Assembly (NCBI RefSeq): GCF_002355275.1
Contig: NZ_CP023449.1
Location: 1,776,001-1,840,000, forward strand
DNA from: Rhizorhabdus dicambivorans
GTDB lineage: Bacteria; Pseudomonadota; Alphaproteobacteria; Sphingomonadales; Sphingomonadaceae
Length of the DNA: 64,000 nt
Reading direction: 5' to 3'
Numbering within the stretch: position 1 is the stretch's first letter; every line of letters starts with the position of its first letter. Below the pieces are notes generated by a model. The model was not told the DNA's origin, did not search any database, and worked only from the letters and a program-made list of their open reading frames with translations. A program made the translations under genes and the position numbers. Below are positions 25,889 to 34,458 of the stretch, in pieces.

Positions 25889-26887
25889 ATGGCGCAATCG
25901 CCCACCAAGCGCGGCAAGAACGAGCCCGAACCCAGACCGATAATCATCAAGAAGATTATCGAGGAGGGCCATGGCGGCCATCATGGCGGCGCCTGGAAGG
26001 TCGCCTATGCCGACTTCGTGACCGCGATGATGGCGTTCTTCCTGCTGATGTGGATCCTGGGCGCCACCACCGAGAAACAGCGCAAGGGCATCGCCGACTA
26101 TTTCACGCCGACGATGGTCCAGATGCGCGAGAAGAGCGCGGGCTCCAACGGGCTGTTCGGCGGCGAGTCGATCGTCGACAAGGACAATTACCCGCACCGC
26201 GCGGCGCAGACCGGCTCCAAGTCGATCACCATCCCCAAGGATGCGTCGGGCGGCGAGAAGGAAGGTGGCTCGGCGATCCGCAACAAGGATCGCGTGGCCT
26301 TCCAGAAGCTCAAGATGATGCTTCAGGCGAAGATGGCGGCCAATCCCAAGCTCGCCCAGATGATGAAGAACGTCCGCATGGTGGAAACCCGCGAGGGGCT
26401 GCGCATCGATCTGGTCGACCAGGCCGACTTCGCCATGTTCCGGTCGGGCACCGACCAGCTTTCGCCGGAGGCGCTCAGCCTGATGAAGCAGGTCGCCGAG
26501 GTGAGCAACTTCACCGACAATTCGGTGATCGTGCGCGGTCACACCGATGCGATGCCCTATTCGAAGGGCCGCACCGTCAACAACTGGACCTTGTCTGCCG
26601 CCCGCGCCGAGGCGACCCGCCGCGCGCTGGCCGACAATGGCGTCGCCAACAGCCGCTTCGCCCGGATCGAGGGCGTCGCCGATCGCGAGCCCTATCTGCC
26701 CGACGATCCCTATGATCCGCGCAACCGCCGCATGTCGATCACGCTCGCCTGGTCGGGCGACAACCCAGGCTTCGCCGGCGCCGCGCCGCGCGGCCCGGTC
26801 GACCTGATGGCGGGCTCCGGCGCGAACGACCCCACCGCGATGCCCGCCGAGGCGATGGCGCAGATGGCGGCGGCGAAGAAGCACTGA
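25889..26887 (+). CDS. motB: Motor stator protein MotB
   Basis: This 332-residue stator subunit has a basic cytoplasmic N-terminus with a His/Gly stretch (EEGHGGHHGGAWK), one transmembrane helix with the proton-carrying aspartate (YADFVTAMMAFFLLMWIL, D42) and a C-terminal OmpA-like peptidoglycan-binding domain (VIVRGHTDAMPY, NNWTLSAARAEATRRAL). It anchors the MotA/MotB complex to the wall. A second, much shorter MotB-like protein is at 14628. Confidence 0.97.
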   Translation: MAQSPTKRGKNEPEPRPIIIKKIIEEGHGGHHGGAWKVAYADFVTAMMAFFLLMWILGATTEKQRKGIADYFTPTMVQMREKSAGSNGLFGGESIVDKDNYPHRAAQTGSKSITIPKDASGGEKEGGSAIRNKDRVAFQKLKMMLQAKMAANPKLAQMMKNVRMVETREGLRIDLVDQADFAMFRSGTDQLSPEALSLMKQVAEVSNFTDNSVIVRGHTDAMPYSKGRTVNNWTLSAARAEATRRALADNGVANSRFARIEGVADREPYLPDDPYDPRNRRMSITLAWSGDNPGFAGAAPRGPVDLMAGSGANDPTAMPAEAMAQMAAAKKH

Positions 26888-26945
26888 TTCTGGCGATTTC
26901 CCGGCCGGGATTGCGGCCGATCGGTCATGGCGATAGGCAATCGCC

Positions 26946-27743
26946 ATGCGCCAATCGAGGTCGGTCGTCTATTTCGCATTCCTTGGCGACGAGGATGCCG
27001 ATCCCGCGGCGATGCCGGCGCGGCTTGGCTTCATGGGGGAGCAGCTTCGCTGGATCGCCGAACTGATCCGGCCGTCGGCGGAACCAATCGAGGTCGTGGT
27101 CGCCTATGTCGCGCCACGGGCCTGGGATGCCGAAGTCCATCATGCGATTGCCAGCCATGGCTTTTCGATCGACCCCGCCTCGATCGAATCCGATCGCCGC
27201 AACCGCTTCGAATATCCCGGCTTCCGCGCGATGAAGGCGGTGGCCGAGCGGTCGTCGCCCGATCACCTGATCTATTATTGCCACAGCAAAGGCATATCGC
27301 AGCTCTCGCCGGGCAAGATGGGCCTGTTCCGGCTGCACACCGAGGTCGGCCTGACCGCGGATCTCGCTCTGCTGACCGGCAATCCGGCGATCACGCGCGC
27401 CGGGCTGTTTCCGTCCCGGCGCGGCTGGTGCTGGCATAATTTCTTCTGGATCAAGGCGGGGTACATGGCCCGCCTGCCGGTCGAGGAGTCCGACGATCGC
27501 TATCATTTCGAGGCGCTGATCGGCGATCATGGGGACAGGCAGGGCTATGAGGGCGTCCTGCCGCTGATCGACCGCTTGCCATTCGCCGACACCGGCATAG
27601 CCGCGCAGCCCTGGTATCGGCCCGAAGAGACCACCTCTGCGACCCTCGTCGAAACCTGCTATCGCTATGCGGGCCTGCAGTCGCCCGTCACCAGACCTTC
27701 TGGCCCGGCACATGGGGGATCGACCGGCTCTGCTTCGCGATGA
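26946..27743 (+). CDS. Hypothetical protein, possibly sugar-related
   Basis: This 265-residue soluble protein has no signal peptide. It contains VVYFAFLGDEDADP, IYYCHSKGIS and a C-terminal WHNFFWIKAGYMARLP. The HSKG element and WHNFFW pattern remind me of uncharacterised proteins in surface-polysaccharide loci that look glycosyltransferase-like, but no nucleotide-sugar motif is certain. It follows motB after 58 bases and its end overlaps the opposite-strand methyltransferase by 56 bases. A role in flagellin or surface glycan modification is only a guess. Confidence 0.6.
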   Translation: MRQSRSVVYFAFLGDEDADPAAMPARLGFMGEQLRWIAELIRPSAEPIEVVVAYVAPRAWDAEVHHAIASHGFSIDPASIESDRRNRFEYPGFRAMKAVAERSSPDHLIYYCHSKGISQLSPGKMGLFRLHTEVGLTADLALLTGNPAITRAGLFPSRRGWCWHNFFWIKAGYMARLPVEESDDRYHFEALIGDHGDRQGYEGVLPLIDRLPFADTGIAAQPWYRPEETTSATLVETCYRYAGLQSPVTRPSGPAHGGSTGSASR

Positions 27744-28368
27744 ATGCGCCTTTCTCGACGACGGCAATGCTGTCGTAGAAGTGCACCGCGCGGGTCAGCC
27801 GCCCGATCTCCGAACAGGGCAGGTCCTCGCCGATCTGCGCCTTGTTATAGGGATTGCCGGCGTGGAGTTCGTCGACGATGCGCTTCATCCGCTCGATGAA
27901 TGTGGTCGGCACGCCCAGGCCGCCGCCCCAGCGCGGCCAGTAGCTCGCATGGGTGTCCTCGACCACGTAGAGCGCCTCGCGCGGCATGTTCGGATAGAGG
28001 AAATCGAAGGTCGCATTGACATGCTCGGAACGATGGCTGCCGTCGTCGAGGACGATATCCGGATAGCCGAACTCCTCGACGATCGCGCCCAGGAAGGCGG
28101 GGTCCGACTGGTCGCCGATGCGGATCGCGACCTGCTCGTCCTCGAACTTGCGGCATTCCTCGCGGATGTCGACGCTCACGATCTGCGCCGCCGGCCCGAA
28201 ATAATGCTTCCACATCTGCGACGAGCCGCCCTGGCCGGTGCCGATCTCCAGGAACATGATCCGCCGGTCGCGAAAGCGGGAGAAATAGCGTTCGTAGACG
28301 GGGAGATATTGGAGCCACTTGTTGATCGGCTCGCCACGGTTCGTCCAGAAATACTGATTCAGCGACAT
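27688..28368 (-). CDS. Class I SAM-dependent methyltransferase
   Basis: This 226-residue protein has the SAM-binding motif I FLEIGTGQGGSSQMW, motif II IVSVDIREECR and motif IV PDIVLDDGSHRSEH. The layout resembles the MycE/CmcI-like small-molecule or sugar O-methyltransferases. ATG 28368 (MSLNQYFW). Its 3' end overlaps the previous gene in antiparallel. Substrate unknown; flagellar or surface sugars are possible from position. Confidence 0.82.
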   Translation of the reverse strand: MSLNQYFWTNRGEPINKWLQYLPVYERYFSRFRDRRIMFLEIGTGQGGSSQMWKHYFGPAAQIVSVDIREECRKFEDEQVAIRIGDQSDPAFLGAIVEEFGYPDIVLDDGSHRSEHVNATFDFLYPNMPREALYVVEDTHASYWPRWGGGLGVPTTFIERMKRIVDELHAGNPYNKAQIGEDLPCSEIGRLTRAVHFYDSIAVVEKGAFIAKQSRSIPHVPGQKVW

Positions 28369-28449
28369 TGACCAACCCGATCCAGCGAAGCCCGGCCACG
28401 CTGTACAGGGCGGGTCGGGAGCCCGGCAAGGGGAAGTCTTGGGCGCCCG

Positions 28450-29337
28450 TCAGGCGTCGCGGCCGGGGAGGAAATCGTCGCTGATCGAGCCATCGCCGTT
28501 GGAGGCGAGCATCCGGTAGGCCAGCATCGCGTTGGACGGGCTGGGCTTGAGCAGGTTGAGCCGCTGGGTCGATCCCATCATCGCCAGCATCTCGGCGGTG
28601 TCGGGCGCGGCCTTGCCGTCGCCTTCGAACACCTGGCGCGCATAAGCGAGGCGCAGGCCGTCCTCGCCCGCCAGCGGATCGGTCTGTCCGGGCCCGGTGG
28701 CGGGCACGGCGCTGCCATTGTCGTCGATCTTCTTCGCCATCAGCGCATAGACCTGTGACAGCGAGCGGGCATTGCCGCCATTGTCGTAGAAGATCGAGCG
28801 GTTGGCGCGGGCCTCGCGCGGGAACAGCGCGGCCGCGCTGGCGTCGGGCCGCGCATCGGCGGCCTTCAGGAATCTGGTCGCGCCTTCCAGCCCCAGGAAA
28901 TGCGCGAAATAAAGGTCGGCCGAGCGCGGCTGGCGGCCCAGCCTGGCCTGCAGCCCTTCGGCATTGTCGCTGGCGAACTCGGCGGCCATCAGCGAGGAGG
29001 CGTCGGGATGGTTCTTGAGCGCCATCACCTGCTCGCGGACCGAGCTGTCGACCTTCCAGCTGCCGTCGCCCCGGCGGCTGATCGCATCGGCGGCCCAGCC
29101 CAGACCGTGCTTGGCGCCATACATCTTGACCGCGCCGAGCCAGCTCTGGTCGATGAACTGGAACAGGCCGCCCGCCGAGCTCGACTGCGCCTGCGCCTGA
29201 GGGTTGAGCCCGCTCTCGGACTTGGCCTGGTTGAGCAGATAGGTGAAGTCGACGCCCACCCGCTGCGCCGCGCGCTGGATCGCGCCGCGAACGCCGCCGG
29301 CATCGCGCTCGACTCTGCCGAAGCCCGTCAGGCTCAT
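28450..29337 (-). CDS. Lytic transglycosylase, probable flagellar SltF
   Basis: This 295-residue protein begins with a goose-type SLT domain: FTYLLNQAKSESGLNPQA with catalytic Glu41, then SAGGLFQFIDQSWLGAVKMY and DLYFAHFLGLEGATRFL. There is no signal peptide, so it may leave through the flagellar export apparatus or another route. As FlgJ here lacks its muramidase domain, this is the likely enzyme that opens peptidoglycan for the rod, as the separate SltF does in Rhodobacter. The C-terminal 100 residues are probably for interaction. No sigma-28 motif was found before it. Confidence 0.88.
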   Translation of the reverse strand: MSLTGFGRVERDAGGVRGAIQRAAQRVGVDFTYLLNQAKSESGLNPQAQAQSSSAGGLFQFIDQSWLGAVKMYGAKHGLGWAADAISRRGDGSWKVDSSVREQVMALKNHPDASSLMAAEFASDNAEGLQARLGRQPRSADLYFAHFLGLEGATRFLKAADARPDASAAALFPREARANRSIFYDNGGNARSLSQVYALMAKKIDDNGSAVPATGPGQTDPLAGEDGLRLAYARQVFEGDGKAAPDTAEMLAMMGSTQRLNLLKPSPSNAMLAYRMLASNGDGSISDDFLPGRDA

Positions 29338-29414
29338 GGGAGGGGTCCCGTTAACACCCCTTAATTGTCGCTGATCATGGTTAACGAAAGGTTGCCGCCG
29401 TCTGGCGCCCTTTC

Positions 29415-29536
29415 TCAGACTTTCGGCTGATCGTCGTCCTTGCGCTCACGGGGCAGGCGCCTGATCCGGGCGATGCCGGCGAACATCGGCAGCAGCAGCA
29501 CGAGCAGCAGGATGGCGGGACGATCTGCTTCTTCAT
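29415..29536 (-). pseudogene. Broken small membrane-protein ORF after bioA
   Basis: ATG 29536 overlaps the bioA stop and begins MKKQIVP. Eight codons later another frame continues as AILLLVLLLPMFAGIARIR and a charged tail ending at a TGA at 29415. A one-base insertion within CCCGCC would give a plausible 40-residue one-helix protein. It may be a real frameshift, a sequence error or chance. Confidence 0.3.
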
Positions 29537-30786
29537 GTCCGCATCCCCTGTGCCGCCGCCGCGATCGCCGCGTAGATCGCGTCGAGCTGGTCGTCCTCGA
29601 TGCAATAGGGCGGCATCACATAGACGGTGTTGCCCATCGGCCGCAGCAGCAGCCCCCGGTCGCGGAAGAAGCGGCCCAGCATCGGCCCCATCGCCGAAAG
29701 ATAGTCGCCATAGGGATCGACGAACTCCATCGCCGTGATCGTGCCGAGCTGGCGCTTGCCGACGATCAGCGGATCCTCGATCCGCTCCAGCCGCTCGACC
29801 TGGCGGCGGGCAAGGTCGATGATCCGCGCCATCACCGGCTCGTCGCGCCAGATGGCCAGATTGGCATTGGCGGCGGCGCAGGCGATCGGATTGGCGGTGT
29901 AGCTCGACGAATGGAAGAACATCCGGCCGCGATCGTCGGAGAGATGCGCGTCGAAGATCGCCCTGGTCGCCATGGTGACGGCCAGCGGCACCGCGCCGCC
30001 GGTCAGCCCCTTGGACAGGCACATCAGGTCGGGTGCGATCCCGGCGTGCTGGCAGGCGAAGACCATGCCGGTGCGGCCCCAGCCGGTCATCACCTCGTCG
30101 GCGATGAACAATACGCCTTCGCGCGCGCAGATGTCGCGCAGGCTTTTGAGCACATGCGGCGGGTAGATCAGCATGCCGCCCGCGCCCAGGATCAGCGGCT
30201 CGACGATCAGCGCGGCGGGTGGCGGGTTCTGCGTGCAGAGCCGTTCGAACGCGGCGATCGCCGCCTCGCCGTCGCCATGCGGGAAGGGCAGGGTGTCGAC
30301 GTCGAACAGCAGCGGCTGATAGGCGCGGTTATAGACCCCACGCTCGCCCACCGACATCGCGCCGATAGTGTCGCCATGATAGCTGTGCTCCATCACGACG
30401 ATGCGGTGGCGCGGCTCGCCCCGGTTGAGCCAGTAGCCGAGCGCCATCTTGAGCGCGACCTCGACGCTGGTCGATCCGCTGTCGGAGAAGAAGACATGGT
30501 CCAGCCCGGCCGGGGTGATCGCGACCAGGTCGCGCGCCAGCGTCTCGGCCGGCTCGTGCGTCCAGCCGGCGAAGATCAGCTGGTCCAGCTTCCCGGCCTG
30601 TTCCCGGATCGCCGCCATGATGCGCGGATGGCAATGGCCGTGGGTCGTCACCCACCAGGAGGATATGGCGTCGATGAAGCGGCGCCCGTCGGCGGCGTGG
30701 AGCAGCGCGCCCTCGGCCCGCTCGATCAGCGGGATATCCTCGCCCAGGCCATGCTGGGTGAAGGGGTGCCAGACGGGTGAGCTCAT
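29533..30786 (-). CDS. bioA: Adenosylmethionine-8-amino-7-oxononanoate aminotransferase
   Basis: This 417-residue PLP-dependent class III aminotransferase converts KAPA to DAPA in biotin synthesis, using SAM as amino donor. Seen: WHPFTQHG near the N-terminus, [57 protein letters not shown] and the PLP lysine in LSKGLTGG. It overlaps bioD by four bases and is third in bioF-bioD-bioA. bioB and bioC are not in the window. Confidence 0.97.
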   Translation of the reverse strand: MSSPVWHPFTQHGLGEDIPLIERAEGALLHAADGRRFIDAISSWWVTTHGHCHPRIMAAIREQAGKLDQLIFAGWTHEPAETLARDLVAITPAGLDHVFFSDSGSTSVEVALKMALGYWLNRGEPRHRIVVMEHSYHGDTIGAMSVGERGVYNRAYQPLLFDVDTLPFPHGDGEAAIAAFERLCTQNPPPAALIVEPLILGAGGMLIYPPHVLKSLRDICAREGVLFIADEVMTGWGRTGMVFACQHAGIAPDLMCLSKGLTGGAVPLAVTMATRAIFDAHLSDDRGRMFFHSSSYTANPIACAAANANLAIWRDEPVMARIIDLARRQVERLERIEDPLIVGKRQLGTITAMEFVDPYGDYLSAMGPMLGRFFRDRGLLLRPMGNTVYVMPPYCIEDDQLDAIYAAIAAAAQGMRT

Positions 30787-31412
30787 GGTGTGAAATCCGC
30801 GGGATCGAAATTGGCGGCGAAGGCGGCGGCGAGCGATCTGGCGTCGAGCGGATCGAGCCGGGGCAGGCGGCCGAGCCGCTTCACCCGGCCGATCGCGCAG
30901 ATCGTCCGCTCGCTTTCCTCCACCGCATCGCCGACGAAGGCGATGCCGAGGATCGGGATGTCGCGCGCGCGCAGCGCCTCGATCGTCAGCAGGCTGTGGT
31001 TGATCGTGCCGAGCGCGGTGCGCGCGACCAGCACCGTCTCGAAGTGCCAGCGCGCGAAGATGTCAGCGAACAGCAGCCCGCCCGCCAGCGGCACCAGCAG
31101 CCCGCCCGCGCCCTCGATCACCAGGCGGCGGTCGCAGGGCGGCGGATCGAGCAGCGCGGGTTCGATCACCACATTGTCGATGGCGGCGGCATGGTGGGGC
31201 GACGCGGGGGTGTGGAGGCGATAGGCCTCGGGCAGGATGCGATCGTCGGGCAGGCCTGACAGGTGGCGTACCGTCTCGCTGTCGGTGCCGTCGGCAAGGC
31301 CCGCCTGCACCGGCTTCCAGTAGCAGCCGTCCAGCGCGCGGACGAGCCCGGCCGAGAATACCGTCTTGCCGACATCGGTGTCGGTCGCGGTGACGACGAT
31401 CGCCTGGGTCAT
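30783..31412 (-). CDS. bioD: Dethiobiotin synthetase
   Basis: This 209-residue enzyme carboxylates DAPA to dethiobiotin with ATP. The P-loop is [17 protein letters not shown] near the N-terminus; [15 protein letters not shown] is the second conserved motif, and [20 protein letters not shown] follows. It overlaps bioF by four bases (ATGA). Confidence 0.96.
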   Translation of the reverse strand: MTQAIVVTATDTDVGKTVFSAGLVRALDGCYWKPVQAGLADGTDSETVRHLSGLPDDRILPEAYRLHTPASPHHAAAIDNVVIEPALLDPPPCDRRLVIEGAGGLLVPLAGGLLFADIFARWHFETVLVARTALGTINHSLLTIEALRARDIPILGIAFVGDAVEESERTICAIGRVKRLGRLPRLDPLDARSLAAAFAANFDPADFTP

Positions 31413-32518
31413 GCGGTCAGGTCCCCGATCGCGTCGGCCAGCGCATCGACGGCCGCCTCGTCGGCGTTGAGGGTCAGCGATATGCGCAGCCGGGATGTGC
31501 CGGGCGGCACGGTCGGCGGGCGGATGCCGCGCACGTCGAAGCCGCGCCCCTGCAGTTCGCCTGCGATCTCCATCGTCCGGCCATCCTCGCCAATGATCAG
31601 CGGCAGGATCTGCGATCCGCTGGCCGGCAGGCGGGTTCCCGCATGGGCGACCAGCCTGGCCAGCCGCTCGCGGCGCTCGGGCTGGGAAGCAAGCAGGCCG
31701 ATGCTCGCGCGCACTGCCGCCGCCGCGAGCGGCGAGGGAGCGGTGGAGAAGATGAAGCCGCGCGCCTTGTTGATCAATATGTCGATCAGCACGCGCGGCG
31801 CGCAGACCAGCGCCCCTTCGCAGCCCAGCGCCTTGCCGCAGGTCCGGAGCGTGACAACATTGTCGCGCCCCTCCAGCGCATGGGCAAGGCCGCGTCCGTC
31901 GGGCCCGAACACCCCGGTGGCATGCGCCTCGTCGACGATCAGGAAGGCCTCCTCGCGGTCGGCCAGTTCGGCCAGCTCGTCCAGCGGGGCGATGTCGCCG
32001 TCCATGCTGTAGAGGCTCTCCACCGCGATCCAGACCCGGCCCTTGTTGCCGGCCGCGCGCCAGCCGCGGACCGCATCGGCGAAGGCGTCGACATCGTTGT
32101 GGCGGGCGGCGACGGTGGTGGCGCGGCCCAGCTTCAGCCCCTCATGCACGCTGGCGTGGATCAGCGCGTCGTGGACGATCAGGTCGCGGCCCGCCGGCAG
32201 GGTGGACAGGATCGCGCTGTTGGCGGCGAAGCCGGTCGAGAAGAACAGGGCGGCTCCGCTGCCGAAGAAGGCGGCGGCCTCGGCCTCCAGCGCCTCATGC
32301 TCGGGATCGTTGCCGCGCAGCAGCCGCGACCCGCCCGCGCCGATCGCCACCCCGCGCTCGATCGCGGCGGCGACGGCGCCGCGCAGTTCCGGCGAGTTGG
32401 CGAGGCCCAGATAGTCGTTCGACGCGAAATCATGGCCGGCGCGCGGGATCAGCCGCCGCGTGCGCGATCGCCGCGCGATGAGGTCCAGCGCCTCGCGATG
32501 GGTGTCGAGGATCGACAT
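31409..32518 (-). CDS. bioF: 8-amino-7-oxononanoate synthase
   Basis: This 369-residue PLP enzyme of the alpha-oxoamine synthase family makes KAPA from pimeloyl thioester and alanine. Seen: [46 protein letters not shown]-like [26 protein letters not shown]. The PLP lysine lies in [14 protein letters not shown]. First gene of the biotin operon. Confidence 0.97.
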   Translation of the reverse strand: MSILDTHREALDLIARRSRTRRLIPRAGHDFASNDYLGLANSPELRGAVAAAIERGVAIGAGGSRLLRGNDPEHEALEAEAAAFFGSGAALFFSTGFAANSAILSTLPAGRDLIVHDALIHASVHEGLKLGRATTVAARHNDVDAFADAVRGWRAAGNKGRVWIAVESLYSMDGDIAPLDELAELADREEAFLIVDEAHATGVFGPDGRGLAHALEGRDNVVTLRTCGKALGCEGALVCAPRVLIDILINKARGFIFSTAPSPLAAAAVRASIGLLASQPERRERLARLVAHAGTRLPASGSQILPLIIGEDGRTMEIAGELQGRGFDVRGIRPPTVPPGTSRLRISLTLNADEAAVDALADAIGDLTA

Positions 32519-32590
32519 GGGCCGCGCAGTAGCGCCTCATTTCCCCGCCGTCATGCTGAACTTGGGCGTGTCGTCGGTTTGCCCATTGTC

Positions 32591-32718
32591 GTCATTCCCG
32601 CGCAGGCGGGAATCCATATTCTCTGAAGCTCGAACCTCTTGGGCGAAGGGGTTATGGATCCCCGCATCCGCGAGGATGACGGGTGTTGGGGGGCGCACGC
32701 TCTTTACGCAAAGGTCCA
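32591..32718. repeat. R3 intergenic repeat, copy 1
   Basis: About 128 bases from GTCATTCCCGCGCAGGCGGG to ACGCAAAGGTCCA are nearly identical to 44437-44566, and a related shorter form lies at 58820-58912. The ends form palindromes (CCCGCGCAGGCGGG; CCCCGCATCCGCGAGG). It fills much of the bioF-grpE gap. Confidence 0.85.
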
Positions 32719-32768
32719 CTTTCGCGGGAAAGGCGACAATGGATCATGGCGCAAAATGCGTTCGGCCT

Positions 32769-32796
32769 CTGGTCGTTCGCCTTTGTTTGACTATAT
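32769..32796 (+). promoter_or_regulatory. Possible heat-shock promoter of grpE
   Basis: CTGG-N17-ACTATAT is close to the alphaproteobacterial sigma-32 pattern CTTG-N17-CYTATNT seen perfectly before dnaK. Two mismatches make it tentative. Confidence 0.35.
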
Positions 32797-32846
32797 CAGC
32801 CCGCGAAACGATGGCGGGTGATCCCGCGCAGCGACCGGAAGAAGGC

Positions 32847-33389
32847 ATGAGCGAAGAACAGATCGGCGAGAACGAGGTGGAGACCCCCGAGACGGAGACG
32901 GCGGCGGAAGCCGAGGTCGAGAACCCCTTTGCCCGGCTTGAGGGCGAGTTGGAGAAGCTGCGCAACGAGGTGCTCTACGCGCAGGCCGAGACCCAGAATG
33001 TCCGCCGCCGGCTGGAGAAGGAAAAGGCCGACGCCTCGGCCTATGCGGCGACCGGCTTTGCGCGCGACATGCTGTCGGTCTCCGACAATCTCGCCCGTGC
33101 GCTCGCCGCGATTCCGGCCGAGCTGCGCGAGGACGAGCGGATCAAGTCCCTCCTCACCGGGATCGAGATGACCGCCAAGGAGCTGGACAATGTCTTCCAG
33201 CGCAACGGCATCACCAGGATCGAATCGATGGGCGAGAAGCTCGATCCGAATCGCCACCAGGCGATGATGGAACTGCCCCATGCCGATGCCGAACCCGGCA
33301 CCGTCATCCAGGAGATGCAGGCGGGCTACATGATCAAGGACCGGCTGCTGCGCCCGGCGCTGGTCGGCGTGGCGAAGAAGCCGGACTGA
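32847..33389 (+). CDS. grpE: Nucleotide exchange factor GrpE
   Basis: This 180-residue co-chaperone releases ADP from DnaK. The N-terminal part is acidic and coiled (NPFARLEGELEKLRNEVLYA), then RRRLEKEKADASAYA, and the C-terminal beta domain has RIESMGEKLDPNRHQAMMEL and GYMIKDRLLRPALVGVA. ATG 32847 (MSEEQIGEN) with GGAAGAAGG before it. dnaK and dnaJ lie 2.6-5 kb downstream. Confidence 0.96.
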   Translation: MSEEQIGENEVETPETETAAEAEVENPFARLEGELEKLRNEVLYAQAETQNVRRRLEKEKADASAYAATGFARDMLSVSDNLARALAAIPAELREDERIKSLLTGIEMTAKELDNVFQRNGITRIESMGEKLDPNRHQAMMELPHADAEPGTVIQEMQAGYMIKDRLLRPALVGVAKKPD

Positions 33390-33409
33390 TTCGCCGTTGA
33401 ACCATGGCG

Positions 33410-33434
33410 GTCGCCCCGGCGGAGGCCGGGGCCG
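33410..33434 (+). repeat. R1 repeat (forward), part of a split pair
   Basis: GGTCGCCCCGGCGGAGG... is the R1 unit; its inverse partner at 34425-34450 lies beyond an R2 element and the IS5-type insertion. Confidence 0.75.
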
Positions 33435-33462
33435 TCAGAGTGTGAGGTGAGGCTGCCGCAAG

Positions 33463-33517
33463 AGCGATTTCTAAGCAGATTGAAACATCTGCTGGCTCGG
33501 AAATCGCGGTAAAACAA
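33463..33517 (+). repeat. R2 stem-loop repeat, copy 1
   Basis: AGCGATTTCTAAGCAGAT and the facing ATCTGC...GAAATCGC form a two-part stem. Copies: 39386-39440, 63766-63810 (inverse) and, with compensating changes, 44351-44400 and 44568-44612. Confidence 0.85.
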
Positions 33518-33580
33518 TGACCTAGAGCGGTCAATCCGATGCAGTCGGATCGGCCGCTCTAGGCTGTGGTGACGATTTAA

Positions 33581-34075
33581 TCATTTGAGCCACAGCATGA
33601 TGCTGGCGAGTTTAACGAAGCCGAGGAAGTTTCTGGCAATTTTGTCGTAGCGTGTGGCGATGCGCCGCCACTGCTTGAGCTTTGCGAAGAAGCCCTCGAT
33701 GCCCCAGCGCTGCTTGTAGGCAATGCGATCATAGTGGTGCTGATATTTGCGATGGCGGCGAGGCGGAATGATCGGCTCGCCGCCTTGCTCGTAGATGAGG
33801 TCATGCAAGCTGTCGGCGTCGTAGGCACGATCCGCCAGCACTCTTTCAGCTGGAATGCCTCGGATCAGATCGCAGGCCGGTGCCATGTCGTTTTGCTGTC
33901 CAGGGCCGAGGATGAAGCGGATCGGCAAGCCAAGGGCATCGACTACGGCGTGGATTTTGGTGCCAAACCCGCCTCTGGATCGCCCAAGAGCCTGGGCTTG
34001 AGCGCCCCCCTTTTTACCCTTGCCCCAGCCGCTTGGGCTTGAGCGCGGATCACCGTCGCATCGATTGCCAGCCAT
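33581..34075 (-). CDS. IS5-type transposase, second frame (OrfB)
   Basis: This frame gives the C-terminal catalytic part: GRSRGGFGTKIHAVVDALGL, LADRAYDAD with the second Asp, and RWGIEGFFAKLKQWRRIATR with the Glu and the Y/R motif. The listed start lies inside OrfA and is probably not used; the two frames should be read as one DDE transposase by frameshifting near 34005-34015. Confidence 0.85.
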   Translation of the reverse strand: MAGNRCDGDPRSSPSGWGKGKKGGAQAQALGRSRGGFGTKIHAVVDALGLPIRFILGPGQQNDMAPACDLIRGIPAERVLADRAYDADSLHDLIYEQGGEPIIPPRRHRKYQHHYDRIAYKQRWGIEGFFAKLKQWRRIATRYDKIARNFLGFVKLASIMLWLK

Positions 34076-34353
34076 TCAATATCGGGATCATCCGACACGG
34101 CTTCGAATATCCGGTCGATCACCCCCTGCTCGACCCAACGATAATAGCGCCGCTTGGCGGTCTGGTAGGGGCCGAACCTCTCTGGAAGATCGCGCCAGCG
34201 ACCGCCTGAACGCGCCAGCCACAAAAGGGCATTTAGAAAGCGACGGCCGTCGCTGCGTGGGCCTCTCCGTCCCTTGCGACCACCCGGCACGAACTCTCGC
34301 AGACGGTCCCATTGATCGTCTCGAAGAACCTCGCCTTCCACACCAGCCTCCAA
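33943..34353 (-). CDS. IS5-type transposase, first frame (OrfA)
   Basis: This 136-residue frame starts MEAGVEGEVLRDDQWDRLRE and contains the N-terminal DUF4096-like region (RRFLNALLWLARSGGRWRDL) and the first catalytic Asp in WLAIDATVIRAQ. On the coding strand A5G6 (complement of 34005-34015) lies in the overlap and is a good slippery site for switching to OrfB. Confidence 0.85.
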   Translation of the reverse strand: MEAGVEGEVLRDDQWDRLREFVPGGRKGRRGPRSDGRRFLNALLWLARSGGRWRDLPERFGPYQTAKRRYYRWVEQGVIDRIFEAVSDDPDIEWLAIDATVIRAQAQAAGARVKRGALKPRLLGDPEAGLAPKSTP

Positions 34354-34424
34354 AAGCCAGCGTTGAATCAGAAACCTCCGTCGGCGTAAATCCCTAAAAT
34401 GTCACTACAGCCTAGTGCCTGTGC

Positions 34425-34450
34425 CGGCCCCGGCCTCCGCCGGGGCGACG
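34425..34450 (-). repeat. R1 repeat (inverse), partner of 33410
   Basis: CGGCCCCGGCCTCCGCC... ends in GGGGCGACG and is the inverse R1 unit. It sits 11 bases after the TA target-site duplication of the IS5-type element. Confidence 0.75.
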
Positions 34451-34458
34451 CTGTTATA

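Larger units (their letters stand above)
33562..34412 (-). mobile_element. IS5-family (IS427-type) insertion sequence
   Basis: The element is 851 bp. The ends are imperfect inverted repeats (GGCTGTGGTGAC at the left; GGCTGTAGTGAC read inward from the right). It is flanked by TA on both sides (33560-33561 and 34413-34414) inside a CTAG context, as is usual for this group. Two overlapping transposase frames are joined by a probable programmed frameshift. Confidence 0.88.

Noticed and set aside
29338-29400. Sigma-28 promoter before the lytic transglycosylase
   Set aside because: GTTAA elements are present but no TAAA at the required 15-base spacing.
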